DNA of 64,000 nucleotides from Neurospora intermedia (Eukaryota > Ascomycota > Sordariomycetes > Sordariales > Sordariaceae). The position numbers and the translations under genes are program-made. The stretch is from NCBI GenBank assembly GCA_037102815.1, contig BTPP01000002.1:3410001-3474000 (forward strand), read 5' to 3'. The notes under the pieces were generated by a model. That model searched no databases and had not been told where the DNA came from. It worked only from the letters and a program-made list of their open reading frames with translations. Positions 12,303 to 20,741 of the stretch are shown in pieces (position 1 is the first letter of the stretch; each line of letters starts with the position of its first letter).

Positions 12303-12603
12303 AGAGGTGCCCTCTTGCATAGTAATGCAATATCCCCCCTAACTTTTTACTGCGCTAACGAACACGCCCTAGCTCATTTGGAACTAAAGAAAATGGGGGG
12401 AAACAATTGAGAGGGAACCAACTGAACGAAGAGAGGACCGAAATTCATCTCAGAGGAAAAAGAAAAAAAAAGAAAGAAAAAAAAAGAACGACTGCCTCCT
12501 GTCATGAAGTTAATAGCGAGGGAAATTGGCAGGGCCGAGACGGCAATTGTGGATGGAAGTGCCTGCCAACCTTTACATAATTCCTCCTTCAGAATTCACT
12601 CAG
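12303..12603. other. Gene-free start of the island
   Basis: Composition returns to normal here. A purine run (AAAGAAAAAAAAAGAAAG type) lies near 12460-12490. This is probably the 3' flank of the minus-strand repeat-protein gene. I see no gene in it. Confidence 0.5.
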
Positions 12604-13916
12604 CTATACCAACCATGCCATAAACCCGACAAGGCTTTCAAAAGAAAGTGCAAACGCTGCGACTGTCAACAAAGTACCGATCGCGCCGTTTCCCTTTTCT
12701 TTCCGGGTTGCCCCAGCGTCAGAACCCAAAGATGCCACAACTGAACGTGGCTGCGATGCCTGAACAGTACCTGGTTTTGCATCCAGACCATAGTCGGCAG
12801 CTTTACCGGTACCCAAGCCAGCAGCACCGAGGATGGGACCGATAAGCAGCTTGGGAAGTGGTATACCAAAACCTTCGGCGACCATGGTCAAGCTGGCGGT
12901 GACTATTCCACGGATGATCCATCGTTCGGCTGGGGAGGCCTGAGTCAAAGAGTATTAGTCTTTTCCGTTCTGTTGGGATGAGCTGCTGCAATGGAACCAC
13001 TCATACCTGCTCATAACGCTGTTCCACGTTCTTTGTAACTTCCGCAGCGTTGTGAGCTAACCCGCTAGCAGCAGGAATGAAGTGGTGGGTACTCCAGTGG
13101 GCGACAACTCCGGAGATCTGAAAGCTGTCAACAGATGATACGGAATGGCATGACGCAGGGCGTTTCGTCGTTGGCTTTCTTATAGAGAAAGAAAACCCTA
13201 CCTGCTCGGCATGATCCTTGGTGTTCATGGCAAGACCAACAACGGCGGGAGCCACCTGTTCAGCATGCTTCTGTGCTTCCATTGCAAGACCAACAGCACG
13301 AGGAGCAACTTCCTGGGCGCCCCATTCAACAACATGGCCAGATATCTAAGATATCGAGTCGTGGTCAGCGTCCGCATTGGAAGACAAGTGGAAAGCTCCA
13401 TATACCGTACCTCTTCGGCATGTTGTTTGGCGTTCATGGCAAGGCCGACGACAGCGGGAGCCACGTGCTCGGCATGCTTCTGTGCCTCCATTGCCAAACC
13501 GACAGCACGAGGAGCAACCTCTTTTGCACCCCATTCCGCCACCTAACCCGAAGATCAGAAATGGGATGTCAGCACGAGTTCCGTTTGAGACGAACCATAG
13601 ACAAGGGAAGTGCAAAGCCTTCAAGCCTGACAATCTATCAATCACTTACCTGCTCAGCATGCTTCTGCGCTTCCATCGCAAGGCCGACCGCACGAGGAGC
13701 AACCTCCTTTGCACCCCATTCCGCAGCCTGACCGCCAATCTAGAATTGCATCCATGGTCAGCGAATATGGTGAACGCCCTTTTTTTTTTCCTTCCATGTC
13801 CGTAGTTTTTGTCCACCAACCTGCTCGGCATGTTCTTTGGCGTTCATCGCAAGACCAACCACAGCTGGGGCAACGGTGCTCGCGCCCCATTCCGCGATGT
13901 GACCCCAGAACGCCAT
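12604..13916 (-). CDS. Repeat protein of about 302 aa built from phase-0 repeat exons
   Basis: Six exons on the minus strand: 13821-13916, 13650-13739, 13411-13542, 13202-13345, 13007-13117 and 12604-12939. All five introns have GT..AG ends and are in phase 0. The start is the first ATG (13916); the frame upstream of it has only a TTG. Exons 1-4 encode copies of a unit of about 18-30 residues of the form AEWGAKEVAPRAVGLAMEAQ followed by KHAEQ, several joined to a second half-unit VAPAVVGLAMNAKEHAEQ. Exon 5 is a diverged copy (ISGVVAHWSTHHF...). Exon 6 encodes a Gly/Ala/Leu-rich hydrophobic tail with two likely membrane or amphipathic stretches. I recognise no named family. The neighbouring genes also encode small hydrophobic Ala/Gly-rich proteins. 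Function unknown. Confidence 0.75.
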
Positions 13917-14517
13917 TTCTTTGGTGTTTTCTGATGTTGGCAAAGGGATTCTGTCTCTCGTGAATTGGGATAGTAGGGAATCCGCGACCGTCAGTCCCCG
14001 TTCAGATGGATGAGGAGTAGAGGATCTGGTGACTGTTGTTGTTTCCGTTTGCTTTCTCGGGTTTTGCTTCAGCTCTTGAAGAGGGGTGTCGCAGTACCGG
14101 GGGTCTGGAGCTGCGTGAGGCCCACAGAGTGAGAAGTGAATGGTACGGTGCTATCGCTTGCCGACAAATCAGCGACTGAGCGATATGTATTTGAATGCAA
14201 GTGGACATATACGGCTATCAGCCGAGACTATGTTGATGTTTATTTAAAGATAATGAGGAGGGAGTATGTCAGAAGTTGCAACTTCCGCTGGCTAATACTT
14301 CAAAACACCGGTCATTGATTTGGCAATTGCTGGAAGATACCATCTTGATCAGCGGTAGAGACTCACAAACCCGGAACAGGCCGTATATCCCTTCTCCTTC
14401 CGTGATATACCCGGTACGAATATGAACATAGGGGTTGGGGGTGCGGTACCCTCAAGGTATTTTAGAATATATGCCGTTTTCCTTCATCATACCACCAAAA
14501 CGTCGGTTATCCGACCC
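13917..14517. other. Intergenic, upstream of repeat-protein gene
   Basis: This holds the promoter side of the repeat-protein gene and the 3' side of the next minus-strand gene. A short ATG frame at 14136-14318 has no recognisable content. I see nothing else supportable. Confidence 0.4.
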
Positions 14518-15045
14518 CTAAAGAAAGCATAAAATGGCACAAACAATTGGGAGGACAAAAATCGCAAATCCAAAGACCAATCCCGCCATTTTTGCCAAGA
14601 TCGTGAAGAATCCTGCGCAGGTCGCCCCTAGACTTTGCAAAATTGCAAACCAACTACCGGCGACGACATTCCCAATCATGGACTGTATCCATGCCGCGAA
14701 AGATGCTATAGTGAGTGGCATGACAACGTTAGAATATGCCTCTTCCTTAAGATTTTGTAAAGAGGTTGTACGAACCGGCCCTGACACCGATTTGTGTCCA
14801 TCCGAGGAGGGATAGAACACAACCCATTCTGGAGACTCTATGAGGACTAAGTAATGAGATGAATTAGCCTTCAGTTGGATACATGGGCAGTATTCGTAGT
14901 CCATGGAGGAGTGTACACACCTTTCGATTTTCAAGTGTTTTGGATGGTTTGGAAGATAATTGGGGAGGCGTTGCGCGTAGAAAGAAAGTTGAGGGAGGTT
15001 GCTACTGGTACGAAGGCTGAAATTGCTTTCTTATGTTGAACTCAT
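14518..15045 (-). CDS. IFI6/IFI27-like small membrane protein, frame broken by TAA at codon 5
   Basis: The C-terminal part contains WIQSMIGNVVAGSWFAILQS, which matches the core of the interferon-induced 6-16/ISG12 (FAM14) family, followed by a long hydrophobic segment. An ATG at 15045 opens a frame that runs in phase to the TAG at 14518 (176 codons) and is broken only by TAA at 15031-15033, reading MSST*ESNFSLRTSSNLPQ. CAA to TAA would explain the stop. If it is real, translation could start only at ATG 14904, giving 128 aa. No intron of credible size removes the TAA. The membrane region is intact. It lies next to a second IFI6-like gene on the same strand, which suggests tandem duplication. 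Confidence 0.6.
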
Positions 15046-15459
15046 CTTCTGAGCTTCGACTTCTCGTAGGCCTCATTCCATCATGGCTGTAGTAAGCAAA
15101 CAACGAAAGCCGTCAACGCAATGGCTAACGTCACGATCCATTCCGGTGTTGCATGCAGGTTCCCGAGTGAAGCGAGAGCCTTTTCATGGGAACTGGCTCA
15201 TGGGTGACGAAACAGATGGCGAGACAGAAACACTGAGGGTTTCCCAGGTATAGTCAACAGTACGGCTGCTTCAGAACTCAACTTCCCGTGAGAGATACGC
15301 CTAGTCAAAGTGGTAACAATCAAGAGCTGACACAAGGCGGACCAGAGAATGACAGAGACCGATTACGTTATGACATTCTTGAATCCGACCAATACAACAT
15401 AATTCCGAACTAACATGGTGATAAGGTTGACACTTGTCTGAAGGTGTTTTGTCTCCTCC
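15046..15459. other. Intergenic between two IFI6-like genes
   Basis: About 410 bp separating two minus-strand genes. It probably holds the promoter of the downstream copy. I see no gene in it. Confidence 0.4.
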
Positions 15460-15851
15460 TCAAATCTCGTCCCTTCCGCAACCCGACATCAGACACTCGG
15501 CACTGGAGATCCCAGTAAGGAGCAGTCCACCACCTTGAACAACTCCGTTGACAATTGCGGCACCATATCCGCCCATTGCAGCGCTCTGCGCAATGGCAAA
15601 GGGACTGCCAGCGACAACATTACCAATTACGCCCTGAGCTATGGCTGCAGCAGACCCTGCTTCATATTAGCACTTGATCTCCGACCACAACAGCTTAAGT
15701 GCTCTTCGCGTGTATGCAGGTGACACTGACCAGCAACGGGCCCAGCAGCACCGAATCCCAATACGGCAAGAATGGGTGCGGTAACTATCGCGGGTGCAGC
15801 GACAGCGGCTAGCCCAGCAACGACAGGAATCAAGGGAATCTTCGGGGCATT
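15460..15851 (-). CDS. IFI6/IFI27 (ISG12, FAM14)-like membrane protein, 5' end unresolved
   Basis: Two exons are clear on the minus strand: one up to about 15851 and ending at 15731, and 15460-15656. They are joined by a 74-nt intron (GTCAGT...GCAG, phase 1). The product reads PVVAGLAAVAAPAIVTAPIL then GFGAAGPVAG, and after the splice GSAAAIAQGVIGNVVAGSPF then AIAQSAAMGGYGAAIVNGVV. This is the glycine/alanine-rich core of the interferon-alpha-inducible 6-16 family, with two or three predicted membrane helices. In animals these proteins sit in mitochondrial or nuclear membranes; the fungal role is unknown. No ATG opens this frame: it is open back to about 15945, but the start must lie in an upstream exon I could not place. 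The tail is rich in Cys and ends GCGRDEI. Confidence 0.75.
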
Positions 15852-17280
15852 GTCAGCTCTGACACAAGCAGGGTAGGGAGTAAAGGGTTTCGTAGTGTAC
15901 CATCTTGCAAAGAGTTTTGTGCAGTGTTCAGTTTGATAAGCTTTTCCTTAGTTTTATTTTTCCCGGAAAAAAGGGGAGGATGAATCGGCGATTTCAAGAT
16001 GAATGTCGGTGTTCATCTCCACGCCCAGCAACTTGAGTCCTACATGGGAGTTTATAGAAAGTCAGTTCTGTGACACCACTTGGTGTCTTCCTACACAAGT
16101 ATGATGCAGCTAAAGCCAATCTTCGTTTTCACGAACAAAATCGTTTGCCTACAGACGGAAACATGAGAAGCCTGCTGAAAGGTAGAGAAAGGTTACTGCT
16201 TTCGCTGTTCGTAGGCAAACGCTGTACGCATGTTTAGGCCTGGGTATAAGTTGTCGATGTGTCGGCCGCGTAATGGCAACCGGGAAGGATGATGTTCGAT
16301 GTTTCGATTGGTGACGATGTTGGTACCTGCAGCGCAAACGCAAGACGGATTCAACCGTCCTCTGCCGGCTCCTGTTCCCGGGAGTAGTGTACCTACGTAA
16401 CTGTGGTTGCGAGCCAAAGTAAAACCCCCTTGTCAAGTACCGAGCATGACCCACCACAGGCAAAGCTTCGTGGCTTTGTACAGGGCACTGTGGGATCAGC
16501 GATCGCCAGCAACCTGGCCCACGGGTTTTGGTTACCCTGCTCACCGTATCGGATGTGTGCATAGTACAGTAGTAATGAGTCTCGGGTGTGTAGCCGCTCA
16601 CGGGAAGTCAGCCAGGGGCGAGCAACGCTGACATGGCCGGGAGTGTGATTGACACAGGTCTCGAATGTCGTTGATGCCGTCTTCGAGTCAATGTCGCGTC
16701 CCAAACAGCTGGGCAGGATGAAGAATACAAACACCTAAATCCGGACTCCGTGGTTCACTCTGTTGACGAAGCGAGGCGTGCTCGGTGTCTCACGTGATAC
16801 ACGCATGTTGATGCTTCTCGCTTGTGAAAAATGCCAAGAAAATCGTTGACATCTGATTTAGGGTTTTCCGGGGTTGAGTTGGCAAGGCATGCGGAGTCGA
16901 TGACACCCGGAGAGGCAGTCCGGAGCTCAGTCCTAGGGACATTCGTTTTGACTCCCGCCTTGGTAACCCCACCTGACCATCACCAAGGATCTCTTTCCTG
17001 GTTCAGCGCAAACAAAGAACAGCTTGGACTTGGTCCGGAAGTTGTGTAATGATGATTGCCCCTGAAGTAAGGGACGAATAGTATGGGGACGTTTATTCTC
17101 GGATGGGGACCAAAGAACAATTATAAGTCTTGTTCAGACGCCCTTCATCTTTTGGACTCGCCATCCAACCCTCATTAACCATCCGGTTCATATCTCAGAA
17201 TCCCACGTCCCCGACACATCCTTAACAAGCCATCCGATAACGCGGCACTGCCGACGAGTTGCTTTCAACTTATACAAACC
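15852..17280. other. Long gene-poor interval
   Basis: It probably contains the unplaced first exon of the IFI6-like gene (minus strand, within about 15852-16200). The minus frame 16149-16601 has no ATG start and no recognisable content. The plus ATG frame 16831-17049 (72 codons) also looks non-coding. A TATA-like TTATACAAACC lies just before 17281. Confidence 0.4.
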
Positions 17281-17430
17281 ATGAATCTGGACAGCTACTC
17301 ACGACTCATTTCCTCAGACCAAGACGACGATGTCAAGGCAGAGAGTAGGGCTTGCACAACGCTATTGTCGCTCTTGATGCTTGTTGGCATCCTTACGTTG
17401 GGCGCAACGATGTGGCACGGGAACAGTTAA
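17281..17430 (+). CDS. Possible 49-aa single-pass membrane peptide
   Basis: An ATG in a good fungal context (ACAAACCATGA) opens 49 codons and ends in TAA. The N-terminal half is polar and acidic (SRLISSDQDDDVKAESRA). Residues 25-44 form one hydrophobic helix (TTLLSLLMLVGILTLGA), and the tail is WHGNS. A TATA-like TTATACAAA precedes the ATG. I recognise no family, and the short length leaves chance possible. It stands alone between unrelated genes. Confidence 0.35.
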   Translation: MNLDSYSRLISSDQDDDVKAESRACTTLLSLLMLVGILTLGATMWHGNS

Positions 17431-18075
17431 AGAGCTGAAACCTGCCTAACTTCTTCGGTAGGTACTCAATCCGCGAACAACACTGTCAATTCATACGATA
17501 TCAGTCGTCCTAACGAGTGGAAGATCCAGATTCGATGACCAGTGATAGCGACGGCGGACAGGACTGGATGGCCGATCGGTGGGTGACGTCGAACGAGAGC
17601 TCTCTGGTCATAAGTTGAAGGACGGCCGAGGCATGCGATGACAGGATTATAGGTTGGATTCCGAATGACGGACGAGTTGATACCCGAATTTGTTGGATGG
17701 TCGAGGACAATCGTCGACGGGATTGCTGGATGATGATGGCGTTTTTGGAGTTTCGAGGTTGAACAGCCCTGCGCTGACAGCGTCAGTGGACTTTGGCTTT
17801 TGACGGAGTTTTTAGCGGGCTCCATTTGCTGCATTGGATGCCAGGGCACCAATGCGGGGAAGTGGAGTGGACTCTAGCACAGGGGGACTTGGCGTTTTGG
17901 GTGGGGCACCTTGACATTAGCATGTGCAGACCGCCTTTGGCAGAATCAAAAACGCTCCACTAAAATTTTCTCGGACTTTGCTTGCTGTGCACATGTCGGG
18001 TTGAATCTGCGAGTTTCCTTGCTGCCGTCGAATCCTCGATTTTGGATCGCATCAATCACCATCTCCACATCCACC
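17431..18075. other. Intergenic upstream of ESF1
   Basis: Holds the ESF1 promoter and leader. The minus frame 17466-17852 starts at TTG and has no recognisable content. The ESF1 frame stays open back to 17911, but without an ATG before 18076. Confidence 0.4.
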
Positions 18076-20247
18076 ATGCCCAAAGATAACAAGCCCAAAA
18101 AGCGCGATGGCGCTCCTGCGATTACCGATGCTCGCTTTGCCAACTTCGAGACCGACCCGCGATTCCAGCTGCCCTCAAAAAAGAACCTAAAGACCAAGCT
18201 CGACAAGCGTTTCTCCAAGGTCCTCAAAGATGCAGAGTTCACCGCCGTCGCAAAGGTCGACAGGTACGGCCGCAAGCTAAAGACCGACACCAAGAAGAAG
18301 GCTTTGGAACGACTGTACGAGGATGAGAGCGAGGACGACACAGACGACGAGGACAAAAAGAAGCCCAGCAAGGAAAAGAAGGACGAAGCTGAAGACGAGA
18401 GCGACTTCGAGGTCGAGGATGACGACATTGTTCAGCGCGAACTCGAGGCTGCCAACTCATACGACCCTGCCCGTGGCGGCGGTTTTTCTTCATCCGATGA
18501 CGACTCCGACTCCGACTCCTCAGATTCGGAAGACGAAAAGCCAGAGGTTGAAGACGAGGCTGATGCGGAAACACGACCCGGTATCCGCTTGCGCAAGGAT
18601 AAGGAGGCTGTGGAGGAAGGCGAGATCACAAACAGAGTTGCCATTGTCAACATTGATTGGGACCATATCAAGTCGATCGATCTATTCGCCCTCTTCTCGA
18701 GCTTCGTGCCCCCAGGTGGTCGCATCGAGAAGGTATCTGTCTACCCTAGCGAGTTTGGCAAGCAGAGGATGCAAAGAGAAGAGCTGGAGGGTCCTCCCCA
18801 GGAGATCTTTAAGAAGAAGAGTGACTCCGATTCCGACAGTGACTCTGAGGACTCTGATTCGGACGAGGCCATCAAGAAGGAGCTTCTTGAGGAAGGAGAC
18901 GACCAGGACTTTGACAGTGACGCCCTCCGCACTTACCAGCTCGACAGGTTACGTTACTACTACGCCGTAATGGTTTGCTCCGACAAGAACACAGCATACA
19001 AGATCTACGAGGCGACGGATGGCAACGAGTATCTTTCTTCTTCCAACTTCCTCGACTTGCGATTTGTCCCCGACGATGTCACGTTCGATGACGAACCCAG
19101 AGACGAGTGCGACAGCGTCCCCGCGGGGTACAAGCCGGTGGAGTTCGTGACCGATGCTCTCCAGCATTCCAAGGTCAAACTCACCTGGGATACGAACCCC
19201 GAAGATTACTCAAGGAAAGAAGCCCTCAAGAAGGCCTTCACCGGTAGCCGCAACGATATCGCCGAGAACGACTTGCGCGCTTACCTTGCGAGCGACAGCT
19301 CAGACGACGAGGAGGACGAGGAGGAGAAGGAGCAATTCGAGGCCGAGGGAGCCGCTGCCGAGGAAGCAGAAGAGGAAAAGACATTGTCGAAGAAGGAGCT
19401 TGCCAGGCGCAAGATGCGCGCTGCTCTTGGTCTTGCTGATGAGCCCGTAGTAAAGTCCAAGAAGGATACTCCAGTGGGCGAGATGCAAATCACCTTCACG
19501 CCAGCACTATCCGCCAACGACAAGAAGAAGGGTGACGAAGATAGGGAGGAGACGACGATCGAGAAGTACAAGCGCAAGGAGCGCGAGAGAAAGGAGAGGA
19601 AGAGACAGGAGATGCTTGCTAGGAGGGAAGGTCGCGATCCCAACGCCGCTCCCCAGCAGGAGGAAGAGCAAGGCGACCAAGGCGAAGATCTCGGTTTCGA
19701 CGATCCATTCTTCACTGCTGAGCCTGTGGTGCCTTCCAAGACGGCGATTCGAAAAGAGGAAAGGCTCAAGAAGAAGGCTGAGAGGGAAGCTGAGGAGGCT
19801 GCCAACGCCGCCGAGAAGGCACAGCTGGAGCTGCTCATGGCTGATGAGAATGGTGACAGTGGCCGTCTCGATCACTTCGACATGAAGCAGATCGCCAAGG
19901 TCGAGAAGGTCAAGGGCAAGAAGAAGGGCAAGAAGGGCAAGAAGGGCGTGGAGGGCAACGATGGTCTCCAGGAAGAGTTCGCCATGGACGTCGAGGATCC
20001 CCGTTTCAAGGCCGTCTTCGAGAGCCACGAGTTTGCTATTGATCCTTCCAATCCCAAGTTCAAGGCTACTCAGGGTATGAAGAAGCTCCTTGAGGAGGGC
20101 AGGAAGAAGCGCAAGGATGGACCTAGTGTCACGGAGAAGAGCGAGAAGAGTGAGAAAAGCGCCAAGAAGGTCAAGACTGACGATGCGGATATCGATGGTC
20201 TGATCAACTCTGTCAAGAGGAAGGCGAAGGCGAAGGCGAAGAAATGA
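18076..20247 (+). CDS. esf1: Pre-rRNA-processing protein Esf1
   Basis: A single exon encodes 723 aa (yeast Esf1 is 628). The ATG at 18076 sits in CCACCATGCC; the upstream open frame has only TTG. The protein is very rich in Lys, Glu and Asp, as nucleolar factors are. The N-terminus (ITDARFANFETDPRFQ) and the block around residues 185-230 (RVAIVNIDWDHIKSIDLFAL then FVPPGGRIEKVSVYPSEFG) are the Esf1 signature. Residues about 635-665 (DPRFKAVFESHEFAIDPSNP) are the C-terminal NUC153 domain. Long acidic Ser/Asp runs separate the domains, and the tail is a basic nuclear/nucleolar signal. Esf1 acts in the small-subunit processome in 18S rRNA maturation. All key blocks are intact. It converges with the next gene. 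Confidence 0.95.
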   Translation: MPKDNKPKKRDGAPAITDARFANFETDPRFQLPSKKNLKTKLDKRFSKVLKDAEFTAVAKVDRYGRKLKTDTKKKALERLYEDESEDDTDDEDKKKPSKEKKDEAEDESDFEVEDDDIVQRELEAANSYDPARGGGFSSSDDDSDSDSSDSEDEKPEVEDEADAETRPGIRLRKDKEAVEEGEITNRVAIVNIDWDHIKSIDLFALFSSFVPPGGRIEKVSVYPSEFGKQRMQREELEGPPQEIFKKKSDSDSDSDSEDSDSDEAIKKELLEEGDDQDFDSDALRTYQLDRLRYYYAVMVCSDKNTAYKIYEATDGNEYLSSSNFLDLRFVPDDVTFDDEPRDECDSVPAGYKPVEFVTDALQHSKVKLTWDTNPEDYSRKEALKKAFTGSRNDIAENDLRAYLASDSSDDEEDEEEKEQFEAEGAAAEEAEEEKTLSKKELARRKMRAALGLADEPVVKSKKDTPVGEMQITFTPALSANDKKKGDEDREETTIEKYKRKERERKERKRQEMLARREGRDPNAAPQQEEEQGDQGEDLGFDDPFFTAEPVVPSKTAIRKEERLKKKAEREAEEAANAAEKAQLELLMADENGDSGRLDHFDMKQIAKVEKVKGKKKGKKGKKGVEGNDGLQEEFAMDVEDPRFKAVFESHEFAIDPSNPKFKATQGMKKLLEEGRKKRKDGPSVTEKSEKSEKSAKKVKTDDADIDGLINSVKRKAKAKAKK

Positions 20248-20741
20248 TTGCATCACGGGTAGCAGCATATTAATGGCAAGTTTTTGATTTCTGTTGGTTC
20301 ACATCTATCTGTCGTTCGTCCACTGTCCAGTCTTGTAAATGGTCCTTGGGTCAATGTGGTTTAAACTGAGGTCATGTAGGGTTGCTCTTTTTGTTTTTGA
20401 TGACTGTACCCTTTTGTGGATAAGGACAGAATGGCGTACGGCCACCTCGCAACTCCTTTCCACTTCACAATGGCGGCCATAATATGTGTTACTCGAGGTC
20501 CATCAGCTCCTCATGGCCATGTAGGCTGGAGCTTTTGTCGTCGAGATGTTTGCCTTTACCTTTCTTACTCTGTCTCCCCGAGAAAACAAGCTCGTGTGTC
20601 TGGCAAGACCCATGGAAAGACACTGGGCATCCGTCATTCTTCCCTCGACAGTATATGATGTGTTCGTCTTTTCCATAGCTACCCCTTTTCTTTGTCCTCC
20701 AAGGTTTAAGTTGCGAGCGATTCTCAACCTCCGGCAAGTCG
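20248..20741. other. Convergent 3' intergenic region
   Basis: About 490 bp between the 3' ends of ESF1 and the minus-strand HAD-like gene. It holds 3' UTRs and terminators. I see no gene. Confidence 0.5.

Noticed and set aside
16149-16601. 150-codon minus-strand frame
   Set aside because: It starts at GTG, has no ATG in a useful place, and its composition does not look like protein.
17466-17852. 128-codon minus-strand frame
   Set aside because: It begins at TTG, has no recognisable composition or domain, and sits in the ESF1 upstream region.
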